Source: Agaricus subrufescens
Lineage: Eukaryota; Basidiomycota; Agaricomycetes; Agaricales; Agaricaceae
DNA length: 64,000 nt
NCBI GenBank assembly: GCA_029945375.1
Contig: CM057060.1
Coordinates: 2,666,001 to 2,730,000, forward strand
Direction: 5' to 3'
Positions 33,332-43,755 of the stretch are shown here, one piece after another (within the stretch, counting starts at the first letter, position 1; each line of letters opens with the position of its first letter). A model generated the notes under the pieces. It was not told the DNA's origin. It ran no database searches and saw nothing but the letters and a program-made list of their open reading frames with translations. A program made the translations under genes and the position numbers.

Positions 33332-35727
33332 TCACATGCCAAAGAGGCTTCTAGTCTTGTGTATAACACAATCGGAGATGGTATAATCAGCGCACTTTGA
33401 CACTTTGAAACTCAAGCGGGATCTTCCTAACAGGAAACCGTTCTGTTGAAACCAGAAAAGGCAAGTACGCGAATCATGTCCCATGAAAAGGAACTTGTAC
33501 ACCGGTTTTGAGTCGGGTTTCTATTGTATCTTGTCATGAGCAATGGACTTGACAACAACCTTAACAAACTTACAACGAGTAGATTAAATGGAAATGTCGC
33601 CGGCATCAAGGGTAGGTTGACTGTTGAGGTGACACTCTCTAACAGTATTTTGTCTAATTCACTATTTGGTTCTGTATGCATCAGAGTATTGAGAGGACCC
33701 TGAAGAGATATTATGGGCAACAATGAAGTCGGATAGTGACCATACTCACGAGTGTAGATAACCAGTTCGGCAGATTGATAAAGTCAACCTTGTGTAAAGC
33801 TATGCGCCTAAAGTCAAAATCTTGGAGCATAGACAAAATATCGTGCAATTTGCCACGTCCTGTAGCATATCGAAACGGTGACCAGCAGAACTGTCGTACA
33901 GACATGACAATGGAATGTGCGATGTCCACAGCAACTTGTGGTGACTGTGGGATCCATTTGAAACGTGCTACGAGTGGCACCTCGATATCACTGAAAGCCG
34001 GTTCATCTATAGCATACATTGAATTGATAGGATTGAATATACCCTGTTTTGTACTCACCGTCAGACTCAGATAAAAGATCCAAGATAACCTTGTACCAGA
34101 AAATGAAGGTTGTCCCATATTCGAGATACATTTCTTCGTCGCTAATGAAAAAACGACCTGAACGGGTTGGATCCCGCAGGTACTCCGTGAATGTCGTATG
34201 ATAAACTTTGATGTGTGCCTTGGAGATAGCATCAAGGGGTGGAACTTCGACCAAGGCGGATAATTTGTGTGTGATGCGATTAAACTCAATTTCGTCTATG
34301 CGCATGAAGTTACACAGGGTCAAGGCAGAAGGCAAGCCCCCAAAGGATATCGTATGGTTGACAAAGGGAAATAGAAGTCGTTTTGTCGCTGAGAAAATCT
34401 CGTCTGCCATCTGACCCAATATATGAGAATACAATAGGTCGAGCATTTCCAGGGGCTTTGATGCGACAATTTCATCTCGAGTCGTCATGTAGGCCATCAG
34501 ATCCCTGAGACGCTGTACCGGATTTTGGATTGTCTGATCGCCAACGAATCGTACAACTGTAGTAGCGACCGCGAACAGTCCGCCGGTGATATCGGTTATC
34601 AGCCTCAATTCTTCGGCTGAGGGCCAGGATGCAGGTGTGACAGAAGGACATTGAGCACAGATTTTGGAGAAGGAGTCGCGGAGGTAGTGCTCAATGTCAC
34701 CTCTTGTATCTGAATCTAAGAGGAGTCTCTCCCGAGCACAATTGATTGGGAAATCGGCTTTACAGAAAACGTTTCGCAAGTGGGGTTCGGGTCGACTGAC
34801 AAGCAGCCATAATAGCGGAAGGTCTGATTTTTGTCGATTGAATTTGCCGATCATTTCAACGATTTCGCACTGCGCCTCAACTCCTGAGCATTCATCGATT
34901 CCATCCAGGATAATGACAAGAGGTTTCTCGCCAATCCAATGACCCCGTGCCTGAAGAACTAACAGTGGCTCAACGACAAGCTTTGCTAGCTGTACGCGAG
35001 CGTTCTTCTGGAGGATCATAAGATCATTGGCCAGGTGATGTGTAAGCAAGGACTTGTACTCAGGGACGTTTGAAGCGAGCTGGTACACTATACTCGGTAT
35101 GAGAGTGTTTGGGTCGTTTATGCCACCCGGCCGAAAGAAGAAAAAGGCTGCACCAAGGCGTTGCTGTTCAGCGCAGATTTCTGCAAAAACCTGAGCCACA
35201 GCGGATTTGCCGGTGCCAGCGAGTCCACTGAGCCATATCATGTTATGTTCGCGCATCTGGTCATCCAGCCAATCCCTGAGTCTTTGGATGATACGTGAGC
35301 GTGTACCAGGGTGACTCCGAGGGGGTGGATAGCGAGCACTCGAATCCATTGCAGCACCAGGACAAGTGTGGGGATATATTAGTTCTAAAGCTTATGGAGG
35401 CCATTAGATCACTTTGACGGGCAAGAGGCCAAAATCGGTACCTGCAGTTCCTTGAACGATGGTATTGCGAACGGTTTGATAGATTTGGGCATTGTCGAAC
35501 ATGATGGCCTGGCCAATTCTGATCCCCGATGCAGAATTAAAGCCATCAGAAGGAAGGTGGCAAGATATTTCTAGCAGAAAGAGGTCAATACGGCGACTGA
35601 AGGGGATCCACGGAATGCAGATACCTGCAACTGCTGTTTGTGTCTCCTTTGTATTTACTTCCGCTTTACCCTTCGGCTTACTTTTAAGGCCCAGTCTACG
35701 GAAGCATAGGAAACAGTCGAGAAACAT
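33332..35727 (-). CDS. NLR-type NACHT NTPase 1
   Basis: Fungal NLR-like signalling ATPase/GTPase, probably used in non-self recognition or programmed cell death. Exons: MFLDCFLCFRRLGLKSKPK (Cys then basic); SDGFNSASGIRIGQAIMFD with QIYQTVRNTIVQGTA; YPHTCPGAAMDSSARYPPPR; the NACHT exon; DEPAFSDIEVPLVARFKWIP; GPLNTLMHTEPNSELDKILL; and KPVYKFLFMGHDSRTCLFWF to SLFGM. The NACHT has Walker A GLAGTGKSA and Walker B LVIILDGIDEC, then a helical region (LEMLDLLYSHILGQMADEIF, CNFMRIDEIEFNR, HTTFTEYLRDPTRSGRFFIS). About 715 residues, no WD40, ANK or TPR repeats seen. Introns are short GT-AG. An alternative in-frame start exists at 35871, but the chosen one matches the two paralogues. Confidence 0.85.
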
Positions 35728-36479
35728 GGGGACAGAAAGTGTGCTGCGCTCGAGTTGCAGCTGGTGGTGATAGAAATGCTGCTTAATACTTGGCGCAAAG
35801 CTGAAGCTTGGACGTTGGAAGGCTGGTTCAGAGAGTCGCGGTGTTTCAACCTGCCGGGAAATCCCACCCATTGATTACGTTTCCTTCTACTATTGTTTTC
35901 CAAAAAAAGATTATTAGTTTATAACATTTTATCAGGGCATGCGTCAACGTGTATGGTAAATATTTAATGTTGAAGGTCAGCTCAAGTCTGTTCTGCTGAA
36001 TGCAAAATTCGGCCAAGCTAGACATGTTAAAGTATGCAGTCAACGATGGACCTTGGGCCGCGACGATATTTCATCGATCTGTATTCAGACCAGTAATGTG
36101 CCGTTCATGAACTCACGAGGCTTGTCGACAGTTCATTAACCAGCGATGAACGGTGAACCGCAGGTCCCACTGGCATGAATCCAGGGGTGTCGGTCCTCAA
36201 AGCCTCACGCGTAGAAATCACTGGCATGAGGCATCACGGCATCAATCACTGATTACCGCTTCCTCGACTTATGACTTTAGGACATATCATGAACAAAAGT
36301 TAACGTCTCCTCTAGCCGAGGTGAATCCAGGATACACGCGTCCAATACTCTTATACGATGTCAAACTACCTCACGGAAAACATGTATTTCCTTTTCGGGT
36401 TTATCATTTCTATCTTTACCCACACCTCATCGATGCACGTCACTGTAACCGAGTCTCAGAACAAATGTACATTAGAAAG
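35728..36479. other. NLR 1 upstream region and dispersed repeat
   Basis: Upstream of NLR 1; holds repeat copy 2 at 36243-36428. The plus-strand frame 36153-36503 covers this repeat and is not otherwise supported. Confidence 0.4.
36243..36428. repeat. dispersed repeat block, copy 2
   Basis: Near-copy of 15006-15188 (shared TACGATGTCAAACTACCTCA, ATTTCCTTTTC, GGTTTATCATTTCTAT). It lies just 3' (minus strand) of an NTF2-like exon 1 remnant, in the same relation as copy 1 to its gene. Confidence 0.7.
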
Positions 36480-36556
36480 TTGAGAGAGCAAAAGGATTTG
36501 TGATAGTACATGTCAACGAGCTCTTGGGTAATACTAGGAGTTTGTGACGATGACCA
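36480..36556 (-). pseudogene. NTF2-like remnant (exon 1)
   Basis: DNA resembling exon 1 of the 15.3-kb NTF2-like gene (both contain GA(C/G)ATGT(A/T)CTATCAC and CTCTCAA or CTCTCG followed by an FY-like end) but with stops in frame. The internal exons are missing and the repeat block follows directly, so most of the gene was deleted. Confidence 0.55.
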
Positions 36557-36799
36557 TTAGGTTGCGCTTTATCATCGCTATGGGTAGATATTCAGGTCAA
36601 TATAGTCAGTGGACGCGGAGTATGAAGAAATCTTGATAGTCATTCCGAGAGAAGGTACTGTATTAGGGGTCGGTGTAGAAGATAGTCGTTTTCGTCTCTT
36701 TTTCCTTAAATAGCCTAAGTACCTGTCTCTGAGTTTTTTGGTTCAAGTTCTTCGAAAGTGTGTTCGCTACTGTTAACAACTCTAGGAACAGTGCTAGCC

Positions 36800-37065
36800 T
36801 CGAAATTCATTACTAAAAGGAGCATGACAAATCGTGTATCAGTACTGTTAGATAGAAACGTTGGACGCTATCTGTCAATCACTCCACAACGACAAAAAGG
36901 CGAGTAGATAAATAAAAACTAGTACACTTATTAGCACCACCTGAACACTGCGAGTGAGAAGCTGGATAATGAGTACCCATTTGAAAGCTGCTGTAACCGC
37001 ATTCGTTTTCCAGGATCATCGATTCGGCTGTTTTATCCCTTCTTTGTCTTGTTTTCTTCATGAAA
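36800..37065 (-). pseudogene. NTF2-like remnant (3' part), weak
   Basis: Aligns with the remnants at 29940-30215 and 37350-37945: shared TTTTCCAG(G/A)A near 37008 and the word AAAAGGAGCATGACA at 36815. No open coding sequence remains. Confidence 0.3.
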
Positions 37066-37349
37066 TATCAGACGACAGCTTAGAATCGTTGATCATATCC
37101 CCATGATCCCACCGGGACAGGATTACTTTTACGATTACGTACGACCCTTTCATCAGACAAGCATGAAATTGTGGCCCTCTCCCAAGTTGGCGTATGTCAT
37201 AAACCCGGATGGGACTAGTACGAAAGCATAGAAACGCTGAGAAATCAAAGTAATCTGTTTAGAGCCTCATGCCAGAACAGTGCGTTTCCAACAAACCTCG
37301 TGCGAGTAATAGGATGTGCACGAGCCGGGATTTTGGTTCACCCCCACCA

Positions 37350-37945
37350 CAAGCCGGATATTCCTGCCGATAGTTGATTCAGGGTGAGTCGGCAGTGCAA
37401 GCCAACACTAGAAGGAGCATGATAAAACGAAGGGACGCAAACTCTTATATTTCCGTTATACCTCATGTTAGACTGCAGAACTACCAAACAAGAGCCGAAC
37501 AGATCGGCTGTGAAATGTTTGGTGGTGTAGGTACCTTTTCCCGTGACTACAACAGCATACATCATGACTCCCGGCGAGTCAACAGGCTTTTCCAGGATCC
37601 GTTGATCGTCGCCCGAAAACTAGCTCGTCACACAAGGCCACCGCTCCGCCATCGTGAATCAAACAAAATAAGAGTAATTACGCGTTCATGTCATATCACC
37701 TGCGGATTCTCATATCAACACCCATTTCATTCCGGCCCTATGACTGTGAGCTTCGCTTTCAGTCAGCCTACAAACTTTTCTTCGTGCTTGCCAGCGCCAC
37801 GAAAATCCATGTACCATTGTGCTTTAAAATCAAGGATTGACCGCAACCACAGAGAGAGATCGTTTTTCTACTCCGCATAGTAACCCTTCACCCAGTCTCG
37901 CGGTGTGTTTTTATTGATCCCGTTCAGTCGCTTGTAACGCAGCAA
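37350..37945 (-). pseudogene. NTF2-like remnant (exons 1-4)
   Basis: Minus strand shows exon 1-like VKGYYAE followed by a stop, exon 2-like DFRGAGKHEEKFVG (compare DFRGIEG in the 15.3-kb gene), exon 3-like MMYAVVVTGKGTY and exon 4-like TKHFTADLFGSCLVVLQ with SFYHAPSSVG. Stops and frame breaks lie between them. Located between NLR 1 and NLR 2. Confidence 0.5.
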
Positions 37946-38159
37946 TCATTTCCGAAACCGATGGCAGCCACACACCAGTTGAAGATACTCCGCTTAATGA
38001 AGAGTGGCGGATGTGAATTAAAAACCTATATTCGACGATAACTGTACATTTCAGACATCTCCAGTATGCTGATTATTGTGGATACTGATAGTAAAACAGA
38101 GGCTGGGTAACCTGATAGTCCGATCTCGTGCCCATGACATCCATTGTGATCAACAAGGC

Positions 38160-39551
38160 TTAACGAAAACTTGGGTGAGTCAGATATCTTTCCTCTTGTC
38201 TGTACCAATTGAAAAAACATACGGGTAGGGGGAACACAGGAGGGTGAGGAAGTCTCACTCGACATCGAGAGTGCTTTCAGATTGTAGACAATCGTTCAAT
38301 CGGTTGAGCGCTTGCATGAGGGCTGTCGCGTCGGTATGATTACAGTTCCTCAGCAGCGCCTCGACCTCCGTTAGGCGTTTCATCGGATGCAACCGTTTCA
38401 AATCATCCACATATCGAACTATAGCAGTCGCAAGTGCAAAGAATCCATTCACCTTCTTTGAAACCGATTCCACTTGTTCATCAGAGGGCCAAGGCGGCCT
38501 GATGAAATCCGCATGTCGGCTGCTGATCCCATTAAGACTGTCGCGAAGATAAACCTGCACATCCCCATGGGCATTGCCGACCTGGACTTCTCTCCAGCTA
38601 CAGGAACTTGGGCTTCTGTACTTCGAAAAGGCGTATTCCAAATACCCCAGAGGCTGGCTAGATATGAGCCATAGCAATGGAAGGTTCTCCTTTGTTCGGA
38701 CAGCTTCGCTGATCATTTCCACAATATCGCCCTGTGCTTCAGTCCCTTTACATTCCTCCAACCCATCTAGAACGATGACCAGCGGCTCTTGGTTGATTCT
38801 ATGACCTCGTTCTTGCAAAACGGCGACCAGTTCAACAATCAGACTTGTGAACTGAATGCGAGGTGCTTTATCGAGGATGGAGGGATCGTTTAACAGGCGA
38901 TCAAGGAGAAGCTGCTGATACTCAGGGATATACATGCTGAATTGGCATGCGATGGTCGGTACGAGGTTGGAAGGTTCGATTTGCCACTCCCGCTGGAAAA
39001 AGAAAGAAGCACCGAGACGATTCCGTTCGAGGCACCTCTCAGCAAAAGTCTGAACGACAGCTGTTTTACCAAAGCCAGCGAGGCCTTTGACCCAGATCAT
39101 CCTTTGATCGCGGTTGGGATCATCCATCCAATTTGCGAGTTGATCCAATAATTGACTGCGCGTACCAGGGTGGCATTGTGGAGGTGGGTGACGTGCTGCT
39201 GAATCCAAGGCGACATAAGGGCAGCTACGAGAAGCGATGTTCTGCATGACTGCAGCATTCAATCAGTATTAATTCCCGGTTCAATGTGATGTACAGTGGC
39301 ACCTGCGGTCTTTGTGTAAATCGTATTGTGGACTGTCTGGTGGAATTGTGCGCCTTCCCACATAATAGCATTATCGATGACCATATTACGGGCGTTGTTA
39401 AATGCGCCGGTCGATGAGCCACCGCTACCTTCACCTATAAATCTTTGTCAGAAATCTATCGACAAGTCATAAAGGCGGAAGTACCTGTGGTGTTTGTCGT
39501 ATCGGGATTTTCCCCAGGTGTTCGTTTTTTCTTGAATCTCGAGAGAAACAT
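38160..39551 (-). CDS. NLR-type NACHT NTPase 2, short
   Basis: Same 5' plan as its neighbours: MFLSRFKKKRTPGENPD; STGAFNNARNMVIDNAIMWE with AQFHQTVHNTIYTKTA; then ALDSAARHPPPQCHPGTRSQ and the NACHT with Walker A GLAGFGKTA and Walker B LVIVLDGLEEC. After KRLTEVEALLRNCNHTDATA and LNDCLQSESTLDVE a GT-AG intron leads to EQEERYLTHPSFR and a stop. The helical and C-terminal exons of NLR 1 and NLR 3 are absent, so the protein is only about 410 residues. It may be a truncated paralogue or a short NACHT form. The 3' end is uncertain. Confidence 0.7.
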
Positions 39552-40668
39552 TTTGAGCCTGGGTTGGAGAGGTTTTACGCCAAAGCAGGTACCAGGTGTT
39601 GAACTATCCTGGTCTGGTTTTATCATCGTCAATACTCTCGCACGCTTGATGGATTATCGTGATACGATTACCTGTCGAAGTTTTCCCGGGCACAAGGCTC
39701 TTTCCCTTATCTTTTTTTTCATCAAGATTAGCGATGTGTTGTCACAAGATACTCTGGATAACAGGACGGGCCGTACCATGGCTTTCTCTCTCAGAAGTTG
39801 TTCTCCGACTCCTTTCGCTGGGCTTTGCAAAATGGGACATGAATTTCGCCGGCAACTCGGTCATTGAATTATCCTGTGCTTTTGTACACCAAAGTCAATA
39901 CGCCACTCAGCAGCTAGTACTACGACACAACTACCTGTTGCAACTTCTGGTCTCGCAGCCCCTTCCTTAGGTTTTGGCTCCCGATTTTTCCCACTAAACG
40001 TCAGAGTACATACTTTGAGCTTGAGGAACTTTCCACCGATCGAACTATCTCTGGGTGTGGAGCCATCTTGGACTACTGTTTGTTGTAGTCAGCACACATT
40101 GTCGGTAAATCAACTAAGCCCGAGTACCCGGCGTCACTTTCGAGCTAGGTCTTTCCCGCGAGGTTCGTTCTTCGCTCATGCTAGATTTTGAGTGACAAGA
40201 TCCAGGTTCGGTCTTTGAACAGTTTCCATCCGATATATGGCCAGACATTGCAACAATAACCACACAGTCAGTACCAAAACCAATCCAACTAGCTGCAACT
40301 TACTTACTACCGTCAACCCTAATTTTTTGGGAGGCCAGAACCCTCAGGTTTTTCCTTGAATGTTTCCAGGTTTCTGGTTTAACTCCTAAATAAGGACTTT
40401 AGAAGCTCGGCAAATAGAAAATCGATGAGTCGCTGAGACGAAACAAAAGTACAGCTGATTCCTGTAGCATGTTACGTCCATCAACAAGCCTTAAGCCTTC
40501 TTCCCCCCACGGCTTGCCCACGGCTGCCAACGGCCTAGAGGATCTGATCAGGATCTGATCAGTTCGGAGCTTTGTGTTCTATATTTATCTCACAAAGTAC
40601 AAGCGTAGCTCCATTTATTACTTAGATTAAGTATTACAAAATAAGTGTCAGGCTTTGCAGCGCTGATC
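39552..40668. other. intergenic stretch between NLR 2 and NLR 3
   Basis: About 1.1 kb, no supported gene. Near 40541-40562 the 11-mer GATCTGATCAG is duplicated, forming TGATCA palindromes. The plus-strand open frames at 39445-39970 overlap the NLR 2 leader and have no family features. Confidence 0.4.
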
Positions 40669-43085
40669 TCAGAAAATTGGTTTAGCTTTGTGAACAACAC
40701 AATCAGAGGTCGTGTAGTTGGTACTCTTGGAGACTCCAAAACGTAAACGGCATCTTCCTAACAACATGTCGTTGTCTTGAAACCAGAAAAGACAGGTACG
40801 CGAATCATGTCCCAAGAACAGAAATTTGTATGATGGTCTTCGCTCCCGCTTCTATCGAATATCGCAATGAAAATACACCTTAACTGCAGGTCTAGCGGAC
40901 TCACCGCAATAGGATCAAACGGGAGTGTCGCAGGTATCAGAGGGCGATCGGCTGTAGTTGTAACACTCTCCAGCATCGTATTCTCTAACTCATTATTTGG
41001 TTGGGTGTGCATTAGCGTATTGAGGGGACCCTAACGAGTGTCAATTTCGTGAAGATATACTCGAAAAAGGGAACATGCAGTAGACTTACTAAGTTAGATA
41101 ACCAGATTATCAGACTAAAAAATTCAATCTTGCCAGAAGCGGCCAGATCCATGAGCCTGAAGTCAAACTCTCCGAGTAGTGACAAAATATCATGCGATTT
41201 TTTGTATCCTAAGCCCCACCCAAACCACATCCAGCAATACTGTTGTATGGAGGACATGATAGACCTTGTAATTTTCAAGGCAGCCTGCGATGGTTGAGGG
41301 ATCCATTTCAAATGTGAGACAAGAGATACAGCGATCTCATCGGAAGCTAGTGTACTAGTATCTGTAAAATCTTGTTGAATAGAGAGAACAGAATTTATTT
41401 TGGTCTGTACACACCGCTGTCAGACTCTGGCGAGAGACTCAGGATCAGCTTGTACCAGTAAAGGCACCTTGCTGCGTATTCGAGATAGATTTCTTCATCA
41501 CTGATAAAAAATCGACCTGATCGAATTGGGTCGAGAAGGTAGTCCCGGAACGTCGTATGATAGATCCTTATACCCTTCTCAGCAACGGCCTCGCGGGGAG
41601 GAGTTTCTAGGACAGCGGATAGTTTATGCACGGCACGGTTGAATTCGATTTCGTCTACACGCATGAAATTGCACAGAGACAGGACAGAGGACAACCCCGA
41701 CAGAGGTAAATGATGGTTGACAGAGGCAAACAGGATTCGTTTTGTCGTCGAGTAGATCTCGTCCGGTATTTGAGCCAGTATATGATAATAAAGTAGGTCA
41801 AGCATTTCCAAAGGTTTGAATACGACGTTTTCATTTCGAGTTGTCATGTACGCCAATAAATCCCTGAGGCGCTGTGCTGGATTTTGAAATGTTCGTTGTT
41901 CGCCAACAAACCGTACGATAGTGCAAGCCACAGCAAACAACCCGCCAGTCAGATCGGTTGCTAACTTCAATTCTTCTGCTGAGGGCCATGATGCGGGTGT
42001 GGTAGAGATACACCGGGCACGAATTTTGGTGAAGGAATCGCGGAGGTAATGCTCAATGTCGCCTCTCGCCTCTGCATCGAGCTGGAGTTCCTCCCTAGTG
42101 CAATTGACTGGAAAATCGGCATGAGAGAAGACATGTCTCAAGTGTGGTTCTGGTCGACTGACAAGCAGCCATAGGAGTGGGAGGTCTAGTTTTCGTCGAA
42201 CGATTCCTCCGATCATTTCAACGATTTCGCACTGCGCCCCAACGCCCTCGCATTCATCAATTCCATCCAAGATAATGACGAGTGGTTTCTCGCAAATCCA
42301 ATGACCCCGCATCTGGAGAATCGAGAGTGGCTCAACCACAAGATTCTCCAGCTGTGCGCGAGCGGTTTTCTCGAGAATACGCAGATCATTTGCCAAGTAT
42401 TGTGTTAAAAGAGATCTGTATTCAGGGACTGTTGAGGCGAGTTGGTAGGCTATACTTGGTATGACGGTTTTTGGATCAGTCAGTCCACTTGATCGAAAGA
42501 AGAAAAGAGCTGCTCCGAGGCGTCGATGCTCAGCGCAGAATTCTGCGAAAGTTTGAGCCGTAGCAGATTTGCCAGTGCCAGCTAGCCCGCTAATCCAAGT
42601 CATCTTATGGTCGCGCTTCTGGTCGTCTAGCCAATCTTTGAGTCTTTCATTTATGCGCAAGCGTGTATCAGGGTGACACCGGGGAGGTGGATAGCGGACG
42701 CTTGAATCCATCGCGGCTCCAGGGCAAGTATGAGGATACAAAACTTCTAAAGCTTACGAGGACCGTCAGATCTTTGAGCGAAAAATAAATAATAACTCCG
42801 ATACCTGCAGTCCCATGAATGATAGTATTGTGAATGGTCTGGTAAATTTGTGGTTTGTCAAACATGATGGTTTGACCGATCTTGATTCCAGAGGCATTGT
42901 TGAAGCCATTAAAAGGAAGATTTCCAGAACACTCTGGTAGAAAGATTTAGACACGGGGACGGGAAGCGACCATGGAAAGTGAAACCTTCAGCTACTGTTC
43001 GCGTCTCCTCTTGGGTTATTGCGCCTGAGTCCTTTCTGTATGTGGAGATAAGTCTCCAAAAGCATGAGAAACATTTTAAGAACAT
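40669..43085 (-). CDS. NLR-type NACHT NTPase 3
   Basis: Close paralogue of NLR 1 with the same exon plan: MFLKCFSCFWRLISTYRK; PFNGFNNASGIKIGQTIMFD with QIYQTIHNTIIHGTA; YPHTCPGAAMDSSVRYPPPR; NACHT with Walker A GLAGTGKSA and Walker B LVIILDGIDEC; helical region (LEMLDLLYYHILAQIPDEIY, HTTFRDYLLDPIRSGRFFIS); DTSTLASDEIAVSLVSHLKW; GPLNTLMHTQPNNELENTML; and KRERRPSYKFLFLGHDSRTC to AKPIF. Frames are open throughout after splicing GT-AG introns. The C-terminal exon is conserved with NLR 1 (LFWFQ, LLGR.RL.F.VSK), so it is a real coding exon; the open frame in another phase (FCSWDMIRV) is a shadow. Confidence 0.85.
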
Positions 43086-43755
43086 GGAGATAGAAAAAGA
43101 ATATAGTCAACGACTGCAGGTATTGGTAATAAATAGCGAACAAGTGGCACATCTTGACCGGCAATGGTCCAATACATGTAATCGCGGTGTCACAACCCAT
43201 CGGAACATTCCGTTGTAAATCGAGCTTTGTTTTCGCCCAACGTACTGTATATTATCGGCAAAGTCCGAATTCGGGTGATATGTTTGCGGATTTTCTGACA
43301 CTTTCGGGACGACTTTCGTTCTGCAATTGTTCTGGTGCTATCATGGATTTATAGACCGCTAGAGTCTCCCCCACGCACTCATCAACATGCTGTGGTTACG
43401 TTAAAACAGTGGCTTATCAACTCAGACTGACAACAAGCGGGCCTTTGAGACTTCAACTTGGGTTTCTCTGCATTCAAATCCTGTACCTTGTTATGTAGAT
43501 CATACCAAGCTGGGGATGCAGGCCTCGAAACACGAATAAGCATGAAAGAAGTCGAGTGGCAAACCGGAGAGGTCGATCACTTCGGGCAACGCGGTCTTTG
43601 ATCCTGTTACCAGTAGATATTCACGTAGTGTATCTCGAGTAGCAGCAGAAGTACATACACAACCTACTAAAGCATATCAGAGCATTAGCATCGATACAAC
43701 AATACCAAATAAATGAACGCATGGAGCACTGAGTCCGAAAGTTCAACAATGGAAC
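43086..43755. other. intergenic stretch between NLR 3 and GH88
   Basis: About 670 bases with only short open frames; nothing recognised. Contains the NLR 3 promoter and the GH88 3' region. Confidence 0.4.

Noticed and set aside
37374..37880. 168-codon plus-strand open frame
   Set aside because: Antisense to an NTF2-like remnant; the protein has no recognisable features.
40541..40562. Duplicated GATCTGATCAG as a regulatory site
   Set aside because: Only two short copies in intergenic DNA with no relation to a start codon; chance cannot be excluded.
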